Shown here: piece after piece, positions 1 through 12,760 of the stretch | Position numbering within the stretch: the first letter of the stretch is position 1 | Layout of the letters: each line of letters opens with the position of its first letter | Assembly: GCA_001792895.1 (NCBI GenBank) | Contig: MARA01000063.1 | Span: 62,001 to 126,000, forward strand | Direction of reading: 5' to 3' | From: Lentinus brumalis | Lineage: Eukaryota > Basidiomycota > Agaricomycetes > Polyporales > Polyporaceae | Length of the DNA: 64,000 bases | Notes under the pieces: model-generated | Told to the model about the DNA's origin: nothing | The model's input: the letters and a program-made list of their open reading frames with translations, nothing else | Database searches by the model: none | Made by a program: the position numbers and the translations under genes

Positions 1-696
1 CTGGCTGAGCGGGGAGCAGGGACTCCATCTTCGCGTTGCTGCGACGCTGCGGGCGCAAATGTGAGGTGCTCTTCCGGCGTAAGTTAGTCGGGTCCACAGT
101 GCGGATGCTGTCAACAAAGGCTGCCACGGCTCGTGGGAGGAGAGAGAGAACGGGCGGATGCGATGCATTGTTCGTTTGAGCAGGAGACCCTGCCCATCGT
201 CCTGGATGGCCAAGACCGTGTAGCTCGCGACGCGTCTTGTGCCGCCAAAGATTCAAAATGGGGCGAATCAAGTACCGCCTTCGCATGTCCGGCTCCGTTC
301 ACCTGATACAGTGGTGGATAGCTGTGTCCGTCAATACGATTGAAAGTAGTGCGCATGGACGACTCACTCGGTGGAAGGGAGATATCGATGGTGATTCAAG
401 TACACAGTCGATCGTGAGAGGCTCCAGACATCAGCGATTGAACATCATAGAAGACGTCCAGGCGAAGAACTCCCGAGTCCGGCTAGTCGCCATCAAGTCG
501 CAGGCATATACGGAATGCTTGCACCAGTGAAAACACACCAACTCAACGTACACCGATACGATAATGACCGACCGGCGACTGGCGTCGCTGACGTATCGTA
601 CGTGCAACATATTTTCCACATATATTCAAACACGACAAGTCGAAGATGTCCGGCGCCGCTGAGCAGTCTGCAATAAACAGTAGCGACGACAGCACT
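1..696. other. intergenic, no gene supported
   Basis: Several short open frames exist on both strands, but none has a recognisable domain, a convincing splice pattern or a partner elsewhere in the window. The stretch lies downstream of the minus-strand gene that ends at 697. I see nothing further in it. Confidence 0.5.
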
Positions 697-2001
697 TCAC
701 GGCCAGTACTGAGATCCGTATTCGACGGCGTTGTCGAACAATATGCCGAGGGCACCAAGATGGCGCTCCTTGGATATCCTGCTTGCCTGATCGACGTCGC
801 CGGACCACGGCCGCGGCGCCTCGTGAGTGTGCATCTTCATCAGGAGCTCCCCGCGTCGAGGAAAGAGCTCTGGGGGATACTGTGGGCCGGCGTATGTGGG
901 GTTGCGTCGGACGGGATCTGTGTCGAGGGAGCGCAGGATGCGTATCACCACAACGCGTTTCCCGGAATGCTCGGGGAGCGAAGACGGCTCGCAACAACAT
1001 ATGGCGGTGCCTGTGCAAACGACGAGGGTCCACGTTCAAGCTACTGCTGAACGGTCGCAGGGGCATGTGAATGCGGACTCACCTGAGAAAGGCCAGTGGA
1101 AGGTGTATCTGCCGTCGCCCTCAAGCTGAGGGATACCTGTCAGCTTCTGGAGCGCAACACGGCCCATGCGGTCCGTGCCGACAAAGGTGAATGTATGACA
1201 CGTCCGCTCGAGGGAGAGAGCGAACGGCTGGCCGAACGCGTGCAGGTATCGCGTTCGCCTTGTAATCCCAGCCTGGTTCAAGCGCGGGTGCTTCCAAGCA
1301 ATGTTCATCAGCCGCTGAGGGACGAATCCATCGCTGACGGTGAGGAGATGTCGGATGGGAGCAAAGCTCAGGTTGCGAGCGATATCGGGGAGGTGGAGGC
1401 ACCAGGGAAAGCCCGGCGTTTCCACGGGCGTGTAGTCCAGCCCGTGGAGGAAGCCGTCAGGGTCGTTTGACGGGGTGAGACGGAAACGCAGCTCGCCTGC
1501 GAGAGGAGGCGCATGAAGAGGTCGGCGGTAGTACAGGAAGCCGCCGTCCTCGTTCTGTTGCCTCGACTGCAGCTTTGTGTCAAGCTGGGGAGGGCATAAG
1601 AGAGCCACTTTGGGGCGACCGTCGGAGTGTTCGCGAACTTGGAGTGCACAACCCGGGCCCGCCCACGGCGTGAATTTGACGTAGTCTCCTCGTGTGAGCC
1701 GTTTGCGGTCCAGGGTGCTGATGACCGTGCTGGCGGTGTGCACGCGCCGTGAACAGGGAGCCTTGGATGAAGGTCCTGCATGGCCTTGAAGCCCCACCTG
1801 CAAGAACTTGCGACATGTCCAGAACCGGTATTGCGGAGGACCCAAGACACCACGTGCTGGCTGCACCAAAGTGGATGACATGTCCGTCAAAGTCCCCAGA
1901 CAGCTGCTACTTTGCCCGTGAGACCTCAACATGTAGAGTTGAATGCGTCGCGTCACGCACCGGCGTCGGGAAGTTACCCTGTCGAACGGCGATGGTGGCA
2001 C
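697..2001 (-). CDS. unknown fungal protein, paralogue A
   Basis: Two exons, 2001-1083 and 1010-697, joined by a phase-1 intron (donor GTGAGTCC, acceptor TTTGCACAG), give about 410 residues. The protein is collinear with the product of the gene at 3105-4335. Shared landmarks are GGFLYY, APPLAGE(L/I)RFR, a short FPWC/LPWC motif, HAFGQPF/HSFGQPF and, in exon 2, CCEP...VVVIRILRSLD followed by AGPQYPPEL and GILFDNAVEYGS. I know no function for the family, and no catalytic motif or membrane segment is evident. The first Met of the long exon was taken as start; a later Met is possible because the first 60 or so residues are not conserved between the copies. The matching intron position and phase in the paralogue make the gene model firm. 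The 1.1 kb between the two copies holds no supported gene. Confidence 0.72.
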
Positions 2002-3104
2002 GTGGCGTTGTTACAAGTTATAATTCGTCCTCCCGTGCGAGTGACTACGCCAACTTCACGGCGTAATGACTCTGCGGTCGAGAGCTCCGCCCGGTATGTT
2101 TGATGAACACGCCCGAGGAGAACGCAAGAGTTCGCCTTGGAAAGAAAGTTCGAGCTGATACGGTGCCGCCGAAAGTCGATTCCCTGCGAAGCACAGTGAA
2201 ATTGTCAATGTTCGAACAACGGAAATAGTACGTGCACAATTGACCGCAGACGAACCTTATGAGTCTGACGATGGCGATGGTTCGATGTAAGTCGAGCGTG
2301 AGAAGCAATGAGCGCTGAGCCCACGAGCATGAAGTCGGCAAATCCCGAGGCCTCGCACGAAAGCGGCACTGTCGCGATTTACGCTGCGGTAACCACCTGT
2401 TCGCCTCAACTCCGGAGACATTCGATTATGCAGTAGCGTGCTGGACTAGTGTGAGCGTGGCGAGAAGCGCTAGACGCGTAACCAGTTTGATTCGAGATCA
2501 GTACTCAATAGACAAGGAGGAGGAGTGACAAAGGATGAAAACTACTTGACGAAGTCGACACCACGACTCGTATAGCAGGAAGGGTCCGAGTTAAGAACCC
2601 CTGCTACGCGTGCAGTACTACTACATGACTCACCGCCTCCTACCGCCCGTAAGCACTTACTGAAAATCACTCTAGCCATCACCTCCAATCCGCAATAACG
2701 ACATGTTCTACGCGCAGGATGCCATCCTCGTCAGGTTCCAGTTTGCCGGCCTACTCCGGATGAAGAGGCACTCTAGCTGAGAGATGTGGGGGTGTGCAAC
2801 CATTCTGCTGCTCGCGTGTGACGTTCGGAAGGGCGGCGAAAGCAGTTCCGCATTGCTTCAAACATGCACGACCTCTCCCGCGGTCTAAACCAAGGGGTCT
2901 CTTGACTGCTGGTAGGAGACCATGAGTCAATGCGTAGTCGGTGCTCGGAGGTATCGCGGAGGATCGACTGTGAGCAGCGGGAGGGACTCTTCCATGCCGC
3001 AGGACGGCCAAGACAGGGACTCGGATGGCGTAAAAATTACACGCATTCTGGGAGTGGATGTGGCGATATCGTTGTGTGCTCGCAGGTCGGCGAGGTCATC
3101 GGGG
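2002..3104. other. intergenic between paralogues, nothing recognised
   Basis: No conserved frame, RNA gene or repeat was recognised. The region contains the presumed promoter of the gene ending at 697 and the 3' flank of the gene ending at 3105. Confidence 0.4.
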
Positions 3105-4335
3105 TCACGGGTAGTACGGTGACCCATACTCGACCGCGTTCTCGAACAAGATCCCGAGGGGGGCAAAGAGGTTCTTCGTGCGCTTGCGCAGCTTGCCGTC
3201 AACGTCGCCGAACCACGGACGCAGCGAGCCGTGATGGAGATTCATCAGGAGCTCGCCTTCGCGAGGGAGCAAGGCGGGCGGGTACTCCGGTCCAGCGTAC
3301 TCGGGGTCCGGTCGGATGGGATCCGAGTCGAGGGAGCGGAGGACGCGTATGACAGCGACGCGTGCGGTCTCGTGCTCTGGGTGCATGAGCGGCTCGAAGC
3401 AGCACAGAGCGGTTCCTGCGAATCACCGGATGTTAGCCTGAGTCGAAGTGTGGCTGGACGTACGACGCACCTGTGGATGGGACCCAGTTGTAGAAGCCAC
3501 CCTCCTGTGCGCTGCGGCCCTTGCACCCAGTGTTGAAGGCGGTTACGTTCTGGAGGATGGTGCGCACGACGCGGTCCTTCCCGGCAAACGCGAAGTGGCG
3601 CTTCTTGTACCCGAGCGGCATCTCGAACGGCTGGCCGAAGGAGTGCAGGCATCCGTCGCCGCGGCGCAGGACATGGCCGTTCTGTCGGGCGAGATCCATC
3701 ACGTGCTGAGGGACAGTCCTGTCTACGGCGGTAAGAATGTACTGGAACATGGCCTGCGAGTCGTTCCTTGCGAGGGCTGGTAGAGAGATACACCAGGGGA
3801 GGCCGCCTGCCCCGGTCGTGACGTCGGTGCCCGAGATAAAAGTCGCGGGATCGTCGGAGGCGGTGATGCGGAACCGAATCTCTCCTGCGAGCGGCGGTGC
3901 GCATGGGGGCTGGTAGTAGTAGAGGAAGCCACCGAGGGCGGGGTGTGAGCGGTCGTGTACAGAGGAGGAGCGCGGAAGCGCGAGTTGAGACCTGGCGGTG
4001 GTCCCATCGGGGTGCCGAAAGTACACCCACATCGTTGAGTTGGGCACCAGCTTGATCGTGAAGTAGTCGGCTCGGGTGAACCTGGTCGGGTTCAACGTGC
4101 GGATGGTAGCAGGGCGGTGTTTTGCTGTGGGTTCATGTTGTGACCTATTCCCGGACACCGGCCTAGAGACGTCGTCGATCCGTTCAGAACCTGGAAGACC
4201 AAGGCGCACGGCCGTATAGAGACGAGCACGTCCGCTACGGTGAGACAGCGAATATGCTGGCCACAGCCGTTTTTGCAGCACAGTGGCCTTGTGCCACGGA
4301 GCGACTCGTGCGCTCATCGAGTGAGTCAGGACCAA
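3105..4335 (-). CDS. unknown fungal protein, paralogue B
   Basis: Exons 4335-3471 and 3415-3105 are separated by a phase-1 intron (donor GTGCGTCG, acceptor TTCGCAG) at the same place as in paralogue A, giving about 391 residues. The product keeps the same landmarks: GGFLYYYQPP, APPLAGEIRFRI, LPWCISLPALARND, HSFGQPFEMPL, then CCFEPLMHPEHE, VAVIRVLRSLDSDP, AGPEYPPALL and GILFENAVEYGSPYYP at the C terminus. Conservation is strongest in the C-terminal 110 residues and in the central 100. Function unknown. The two genes are head-to-tail tandem copies that have diverged considerably, so the duplication is not recent. Confidence 0.74.
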
Positions 4336-4844
4336 GGGCGGTGAGTTTTGCTTCAGCGTGCGTCTTCCCTCAGACGAGAACCTGATGAGTGAGTCTTCTC
4401 CTTCGCAGATGTTTGCTTGGTCCCAACTATGCTGTTACTTCGAAACGGAGGAGGAGGGCGGGATGGTCGTTCGGATTGCAATCGATCGTGAGAACTCAAA
4501 AGTGACGTGGACGGAAGAGACGCCCCGGATGTCACTGCGGACAATACTTAACACCTCGCAGGCATGTACAAGTATCTCGTGATGAACCGCAAGAGGTTGC
4601 ATAAGAAGTTCTGAGTAACCCGACTCATATGTTATGCGGTATGGATACCACGATCGTGCAGCGCTTTGCGACGCGTGGACGCGTTGCAAGTAATGAGACG
4701 CGTCATGTCACGCGTGACCGGACGCGTTTTCTCGCTTTGGCCGCGGCGGCGCGGCCACCGATCTGCTTTGCCCCTTGAAGCCCGTGTGGATGTGTGCTTG
4801 ACCGCCTCTACTCCTCTCCCTCCTCCTACCTCCTCTGTGGCGCG

Positions 4845-7800
4845 ATGGGTGTCCCTGGTCTCTGGGAGGTACGTGCCGCTTGTCATTGCCGTTCGAAAAT
4901 CTCCTCATCCCGCTGCAGATCATCAACAAGACTGGCAAGTCGCGCTCCGTCGCTGAGCTCGCTGTGACAAAAGGATTCGAGGACAACCACAACGGCACTC
5001 GCACTCTTCGCCTTGGCATTGACGCCAGCATCTGGTTGCACCACGCCTCCTTCAGCGCCGGCCCCAAAGGACAAGACCGCGGCGCCCACCCTGAGCTCCG
5101 CACGCTCTTCTTCCGCCTCGCCCAACTCTCGAAACTTCCCGTATCTGTACTATTTGTGTTTGATGGAAGGCAGCGCCCAAAGGTGAAGAGAGGGAGTAAG
5201 ATGGGCAAGTCCGGCACGCATGGTCTGGTGAGGGGTTTTAGGGAGCTTATTGACTTGTTCGGTATGGACGCGCGAGAGGTAAGTCACATCCATTTATCCT
5301 GCACGATTCCTTTTGGCGGAATTCGGAACCCCCGACCATACCATGTCTTGCTTTGGTTGAGCCGCTGTCGCGTTGCTGTGCCCCCTTGAAGATTCACCCA
5401 CACCTGCTTACGCCTTCACTCCATCCGTAGGCCCTCGGTGAAGCTGAAGCCGAGCTTGCATACCTCAATCGAAGTGGAGCCATCGACGCCATTATCACGG
5501 ACGACGTCGACACGCTCGTCTTCGGTGCTCGGATGATCCTGAAAAAGTAAGCCTCGTAATCCCGCCGTCCTCGTTCACCCACTCACGTCGTATTCAGTAC
5601 AAGTATCAATCTTACGGGAAACAAGGCGAGCCCTGCAACGAATGCCAAAGGTCGTCCGAGCAAGCATCACGCGAATGTGTACACTGCTGAGGAGCTCGAA
5701 CGTCATCCCGATGTTCGCCTCACTCGTGGCGGCCTGGTCGTCTTTGCATTGCTAGCGGGCGGGGACTACGGAAAGGTACGCCTGCGATGTCCTATGAACC
5801 TCCTGGCTTCGTAAATCGAGCTGTATGTATCGCACAGGGACTACCCGGCTGCGGCGAGAACGGTGCCCATGCTATCGCTCGCCTTGGCTACGGCGACAAC
5901 CTCCTGCAGGCCTACGAGAACCGACACATCGTCGACTTGCCGGCCTATCTCGCACAGTGGCGTCTTGATATCCAACAAGAGCTACGGACGAACTCGCGCA
6001 AGCTCATGACTCGTGCGCGCCCTAGCATTGTCGTCCCGCCCGACTTCCCTCCCATGGACCAACTCGAGATGTACTTCGACCCGCTCACCAGCGGACGCGG
6101 GGGTGGGAACGGAGGCGGCCCTCCGCGGCACCGCCGGCCGCTCGACCTCCCTGGTATCGCGCACTTCTGCGAGAAGCAGTTCATTGAGTGGGGCTACCGT
6201 TCGAGGATCCTGGAGCGGTTCAACAACTTTCTGATGGAGGGCCTCGTCATGACCGTGCTCAAGGCAGCAGCACTCGAGGCGGACAAGCGCGAGGAAGACC
6301 GACGGCTCCGCGCAGGAGCCGCGCCTGGAGCCGCACGCGTCCGCGGACTGCTCACTCCCGCTGCGCACGAAGGCGTTGGCACCTCTGCGACGCTCGTCAA
6401 GCGGTGTCTCATGCCGCCGCAGAAGGTGACGCGGGCCACACGCAACGACGATCGTCTGGCGCACATCGCCGCGGCATTCGTCAACCGGGGCACGCCGGAG
6501 CCCGAGGAAGACGAGCAGCGCGGAGATGTTGAGGAGGTCGAAGACCGTTATCCGCTCGTCGTTGGGATTACGCGGACTCGCCAGCATGTCTCGACGGACA
6601 TGACGCTCGAGTACCGGGTCGAAGTCTGTCCGCGACAGCTCGTCGAGATCGCCAACTCGGGTATCCAAGGCCTCCATAAAGACCCGGGGCGGCGATCGGG
6701 CGATAGCGATGACGAGAGCGAGGACGACGACGACGACGGGGACGACGACGAACCTCGTGCTGCTGGGAAGAAGAGAGGGCTGAACGATAACAAGCTCATG
6801 TGGATCCCCGCATCGATCATGCGTCAAGTGCACCCCGCGCTCGTCGAGGAGTACGAGGAGAAGGTCCGCTCGAAGAACTCAAAGAAGTCGCCGAAGAAGC
6901 GTGCTGCCGCGTCTCAGCCGCAAGCCATGGGCGAAGCCCAACCTCAACCTCAGGCTTCGAGCCAGCCCACTAGAGCGAAGCCGAAAGCTAAAGGCAAGGG
7001 ACGCGCTAAGGCGGACGACTACGACTATCTTGCCTTCAACCCGTACGCTTCCGCTGTCTCTGCCAAGGAAGACATCGACGTCTTCATGGAGTCGTCGTTG
7101 CCGCTCCGCAACTGCGGCTTTGTGTTCAGTTGGCCGGACCCGGACGACCCTGACCAGCTCGTCGTCGACTCTGAACGCGACGACCTCCCGACGACCGTCA
7201 ACTACACGGAGATCGATGCGCTCGGCGTTCCGATGGCGACCGAGTATGCAAACACGGCGCCTCCAGCTCGGGCTCGTCCTTGTGCTCGCCCGTCTGCTGC
7301 TGCGTCAACTCAGTCAAGGTCGAAGGAGAACGCACCCGCGGCCACCCAGAATGCCCCTCGTGCCAACGCGCCCTCGCAACCCGCTAAGAAAAGGAAACGA
7401 GCCGCTCCGCAGGCTCGGGCAGAGGAACCCGAAGAGCCTTGGAGCGAGCCCGAGGATGACGGTCGGCTTGCGTTCATGAACCCCCTCATTGATAGCATCC
7501 TCGGAGGCCCGGTTGGGGGAGGACGAAAGGAGAAGGCGAAGCGCGGGCGGAAGCCTCGCGCGTCTGCGTCATCTGCTAGTGCGTCTGCGGGCCCTTCGCG
7601 GAGCTCGACCCAGAAGGACAAGGGCAAGGGTCGCGCGGACGTGGGACAGGCTTCCCAGGCGGCGAACAAGCGCAGGCGGACGACGCTCGGAGCTGGTGCT
7701 GGTGGTGCTAGTGCGTTTGCGCAGGACTTGGGCGAAGGACCGTCGACAGGAATTGGGAGATCCCAGAACCGCGCAGGTGGTAGTACGTCTCAAAGCCAGG

Positions 7801-8453
7801 GACGCGCCGACCTCTTCTCGGGGTTGTACACCCTCGACGACCTGATGACATCCGACTCTCGCTCGCCTTCGCCCTCTTGGAGCCGCCCCTCCTCTCCTGC
7901 GCCACCTCCGCCGTCCTCGAGCATGCCGGCCCCTTCGTCTTCGTTCTCTGCGCATCGCCCTCAGTCCCCGGCTCGTTTACTCGTCCCCGCGCGTCGGAAG
8001 AGCCTTCCATCCACTGGGGACGACGTGATCGAGCTCTCGAGCGACTCGGATGACGATGTCCTGGGTGGTGCAGCCGATATCGACGACGACGAGGCTTTCT
8101 GGAACAGCCTGCCCGGGTTCAACGGGGAGCAGTCGCATTACAGCCTGCGGAAGGCACGGGAGTCGCAGCAGTCGCTTCTGGATACCGCGATGAACTCGGA
8201 TTCAGAGGCAGAGGACGACACGATGGACCAGGACCGGGACCTCGAAGAGCTGAACGGACTAGGGGCGCAGAAGCATGCCTACGCGTCTCGTTCTCGCTCT
8301 GCGGCCATCGACTCGGGCTCTTCCATCTCGGCGGCTGCAAGACGGTCTTCGGGCTACCGCAATCTCCCTATCCCGTCTTCATCGCAGGAGAGTGCGCTCG
8401 ACTCGGGCGAGGACTTCTTCAAGGACGTGAGCGTTGTGCGACATCTCGGGTGA
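4845..8453 (+). CDS. yen1: XPG/Rad2-family nuclease, Yen1/GEN1-like Holliday junction resolvase
   Basis: Five exons (4845-4868, 4919-5278, 5431-5546, 5598-5775, 5838-8453) encode about 1097 residues. The first exon gives the family-typical start MGVPGLWE. The XPG N domain has acidic residues at D43 (GIDAS) and D90 (FDGRQRPK). The XPG I domain has EAEAEL near residues 132-136, TDDVDTLVFGA with D152, D153 and D155, and GGDYGKGLPGCG with D223. Near residues 460-505 (YPLVVGITRTRQ, EYRVEVCPRQLVE) is the region that holds the chromo-like C-terminal domain of Yen1/GEN1. In known members the enzyme cuts Holliday junctions and flaps in the nucleus. The last 600 residues are low in complexity: acidic runs, Ser/Pro/Ala-rich stretches and several Lys/Arg clusters that could be nuclear signals. 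All splice sites are canonical and all phases close. Confidence 0.88.
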
Positions 8454-9267
8454 GCAAATCGACTCCCTGGTTGTATCTCTACCCGTACGTTATTTGTTAT
8501 GTTATCTGAGTTACTTCTATCGCGTCCTAGCACGTACGTTATGCCCAACTCGCGTCTACATGTAGAGCTATATCTCCTGCTCCTATATCTTACTCACTAG
8601 TTCTCGGACTTCGCGAAACCTTACTCCCCAATCCGAATTCCGGCGCGCTACCCATGTCCTCATCTAGCCAATCTACCGCCGTATATCCATCTTAGTTCGT
8701 TCATCTTACACCTTTTTAGTCTCGGAATCATATCGTTGAGCTTATTTCCACTTACCTTACCCTCAAATGAAGCTTGTTGTTCTCATGATCGAGAGTGAAT
8801 CGCACGGCGGCCGTGCTCGTGCGTGCGCTCACCGTGAGAGAGGCACCAAACAATTCAGAAGTTGACAGCGTGTTGTGGGTCCACCCGACCTGATGGTGGC
8901 CATCATGCGTGCTTCTTTGCATTCTGTGAGATACCCCCTTGCACCTCGAGCCGCGCTAATAGCGCTAACCGCACTGCGAGACGCCGTCGTGCTTCCTCTG
9001 CGACTCTTCCTATGTGATCGTCGCATCCGAGAAAGGCGTCCTGCACTTCCAGGTTTCGGCAGCATGGCCATGCCATGCCTTTGACGGAGCTCATGAGGCG
9101 AAAGCTGACGTGCGGCATAGGCTCGGCTGTAAGACCTATATACATCGTGGAATAACCAATACACGCAGGGAATAGATGAGCGGTCAGATGAAGAGCTCTA
9201 GATATGAGAACGGGTTCGGGAATCTGGACCCTCCCCTAAACTGTTGAATGAGCGCGTAGCAGACTTC
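8454..9267. other. intergenic between convergent genes
   Basis: This 0.8-kb stretch lies between the 3' ends of the nuclease gene and the first amidohydrolase gene. It is less GC-rich than the coding flanks. No gene, RNA or repeat was recognised; it should hold the two 3' untranslated regions. Confidence 0.5.
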
Positions 9268-12206
9268 TCAAAGCGCGCCATACACCGGCTTCCCGTCCAT
9301 GACCGTTGCGACGACACGGGTTGTGAGCAACTCCTGGGGAGGGACCTTCATGATGTCTTTGGAGAGCACGACGAAGTCCGCCAGTTTCCCGGGCGTGATG
9401 GAGCCGAGGATGTCTTCGGAGAAGGACGCGTAGGCCGGGTCGAGCGTCATGCCTACCAAAGCATGTGCGAAAACCACGGATCGATGCGAGCGGGTTTGAG
9501 GTGGACGTGCGACGTAGCGCGGAACGTGTATCAGCATGCAGCGTCAAGTGGGAGAGATATGATGCGAAAGCACTGGTACGCACCCTTCAGCGCCTCCTCG
9601 CGCGTCATGCGTTGCTCGGGGAACCTGAGACGCAAGAGTCAGCAAGTCAGGGCAAACGCACATGGATATATCGGTATGAAAATTGTGATGAGGGGAGCAT
9701 GGGGCAAAGGTACGTACCAGCCGCCAGGACCGTGTGGAGACGTGCCCTCGCGCGAGAGACGCGTGATTGCGGCGTAGAAGCCGGCGAGCGGGTTCATGTC
9801 CTCGACGGGGAAGTCGGAGCCTAAAGTAATGCGAGCGCCGTGCTCAATGATGCTACGGAAGGCGTAGAGGCCTTTGACACGCTCGGCACCCTAGATCGGC
9901 GCGTCAAGCGTGAGTAAACCTGAGAGCGCCAGGAGGACGGGTGAATTTGTACCAGACGCGCTTCTCCGAACCACATATCGCTGATTCTATATGATGATAG
10001 GGAAAGAACAGTCGGATACGTCAGGGTCAGATGTGCGAGGGAACGGGGAAGAGGAAGCTTTCACTGACGCGTGTGTAGGTTGAACGCTCGCAATGACTAC
10101 CCGTGATCGTCAGAAGGCATGTAGCGGTCAGATTGTGGCGACAGAGAGGATTCACGTACCGCCGAGGTCGCCAAAGCGGGCCATGTCCTTTGGGGCGAGG
10201 ATTTGGGCATGCTCGAGCCGCGGGCGGAGCGCCGTGACGTTGGCCGAGGCGAGCGCAGCCTCGAACGCGTCCAAGACCAACCCGTTGGCGCGGTCGCCGA
10301 TAGCGTGCACGTTCTATATCCAGAAAAGAGGTCATGGGAGCTGATAATACTACGGAAGGATGCCACACGCACCACTTGCCAGCCATCCGCCATGAACTTG
10401 GGGATGAACTCATTCAGTACCTCTGGCGAGACTCGCATGAACCCGCGCGTCTCGGGATTGTCTGCATACGGTTCGTAGAGCTGTGGGAAAAACGTCAGTT
10501 GGATCGCGACGTCAATGATGCAAGTATCAACTCACCGCTGCTCCGCCTGAACGTAGGGCGCCTTGGGTACACATGAGGTCGAAGGAGAGACGCTCAGTAG
10601 CTCGACGATGGCCGAGATGGGGAGACATTCACCGTCTCCGATGATCTTGACGCTGCGGACAGTCAGTCGGTTGTTCCCAGCGCGAATGATTTTCTCAAAG
10701 GAGTCGCCCCAATACGGAGCCGTCTCGTCGAAGTATTTCATGCCGTACACCCGAATCTACGAACAGACATGTCAGGGATTCGGCAGGCGAATGTGAGAGT
10801 CGCTTTGGCTTAAGTTACCGGAAGTGTGCCTGCAAATGCTTCCCTTCCTAGCAATGAGTACCGACTGTCATGAGGGGAGCGTCTGACGCACCTCCGGAAA
10901 AACTCGAGGGGAAGAGGGTTCAACATGGCGTCGTGGACGGACGTGAGGCCGACAGAGTGCGCGTCCTTGACGGTGACGTCGAGACGCTTCCTCAGCGTGC
11001 TGGAAGTTGGCGGAGGCTGAATGGCGGTCACAAGGTCGCCAGCAATGTCCAAGAAGACGCCTGAGAGAAGCCCCATGTCAGCGAGTCTCTATAGTCTTCG
11101 CGCACTTCAGCGACCAGAACACGGGTGAGTTGACGCACCGGTAGGTTCTCCAGAGGAGTCTCGCATGATCACGCCTCCTTCTACTTCGTCCGGGATGGGT
11201 TCCATCGCCTGCAAGATAGCGCTCGAGACCCAGTATGCGTGTCCGTCCTTGCTGCGCAGCATGATAGGCCGGCCGGCCACTATCGGATCGGCTTCGAACG
11301 CTTGCTACAGGAGAGACAAAGTTCGACGAAGCACCAAGAACGGAGACATGACTCGACTTACCGAAGTCGGCCACTGCTCCAGGGTCCACCTCGTGTGATC
11401 CCAGCCCCAGCCCTCGATCCACTTGGACTTGTTGTTGGAAACCTCCGGATCGGAGAGGATATAATCTCTGACTCGAAGCACAGTTTCTACAGTCCTGTCA
11501 GGCGACAGTCCCGCAGGAACGAGGCGAGGATGACAGCCCGGGCCTACCTTCTATGCTCGAGGTGTCCTCAAGCGGAATCTGTTTCTTCTCGCCGTATTCA
11601 AGGACATGCGTATGCGAATCTGTGGCACCACCGATATAGATCTGATTGATAATACTAAGGAAGAGGATCGTAACATACCGCTCATGCCAGGCACCACAAT
11701 CTGGCCCGGCTCGAGGTACCGGACCTGTAGTCGCCCAGTGGCATGCGCTCGTATGTTCTCTGGCAACAAGAGTTGGATTATTGCACTCATATAAGTAGTT
11801 TGCGAGAGTGATACATACCAAGTGATCCGATAGTCTCGAACTTGTCGCCGCGGACGACGAGACATTCGGTGCGAGGGTGCGTCGGGTCAACCGTGTAGAT
11901 CTGCGCGCCTTTGCGGGAGCAGAGCGCGTAAGAGTCGGAAGTGATCGTCTTGCTTGAACGCCAGGCAAAAGTGTCGTAGAATAGGAAGCTCCACAGTGCG
12001 AGGGAGAGTGCCGCAAGTATGATCTTGAACGTGCGACCAGACGAGGACGGTGCTCCATAGGAGGATGCGGTGACCCGAGAAGTCCCAAGGCCAGCCTTCT
12101 CTGCAGCTGCTCCGTCGTAGGCACCGTCGACCGAGTACCTCTCGCTTGCAAGCTTAGCCTTCAACGAAGTTGCGGCGTCGGACGACATGTTGTCCAGCAC
12201 CGTCAT
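9268..12206 (-). CDS. membrane-anchored amidohydrolase (Amidohydrolase_3/YtcJ-like), copy 1
   Basis: The gene has many exons (about ten short introns) and encodes a metal-dependent amidohydrolase. From the N terminus: a short cytoplasmic tail, one membrane anchor (TFKIILAALSLALWSFLFYD), the segment SYALCSRKGAQIYTVDP, then the HxH metal motif in DSHTHVLEYG. Further motifs are GLTSVHDA, RVYGMKYFDE, VKIIGDG spliced to ALRSGGAA, NVHAIGDRANG, RLEHAQIL, the metal-site Asp in GSDFPVED, and the closing GSITPGKLADFVVLSKDI. These are the marks of the Amidohydrolase_3 family, whose substrates are mostly unknown. Two starts fit, 12206 and 12188; the second matches the start of the neighbouring copy better. 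The single anchor suggests a type II protein with the enzyme outside or in the secretory lumen (inference). Confidence 0.85.
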
Positions 12207-12760
12207 TGCTATTCGTGAGATAAGGAATTGCCAGCGGGTGACAAAACACGTAGATCAACAGTGCGCAGCCGTGTCCCATGCAGACGAAGACGAAAACATA
12301 CCCGCTGTGGACCCTTGGATGCAGCTACAAGTCGAGGAACGGTGGTCGTCGAGTGACAAGTCGCAATCGAAGAGGACCGTTCGGTCAGGCGCTCGAGATA
12401 AGATGAGAGGCTGCGGGCTGCGGCCCGGTCGTGGCACAAGTTTCCCTTGCCTGTCGGTAAGTACGAGGACTTGCTTTCGATCCGGTTCCTTCATCATTCT
12501 GAAGTTTGAACAGCAAAATCACGAGGAAGGACGTAGTCACTTGTACCCGTGAGCCTTAGCTGACTCGCATCGAGATTTTCAAACAGGGGAGCAGCGGCCG
12601 AGCGGTCGAGCGGCAGGAGCACAATCGCAAAATGGTATACTTCTCTGATAATCATACTGTACAATGTGGTTAGATAGCAAGTACGTACACGCGTCTTTAA
12701 TCCAAGGTCCTATAAATCAGCAAGATACTCCTTTCCAATCTCGGCAGCGGTGACGTCCTC
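12207..12760. other. intergenic spacer between tandem amidohydrolase genes
   Basis: The spacer separates the start of copy 1 from the stop of copy 2. It must contain the promoter of copy 1. I found no further gene or repeat. Confidence 0.5.

Noticed and set aside
5982..6833. 283-codon minus-strand open frame
   Set aside because: It is the antisense of the conserved nuclease exon and has no domain.
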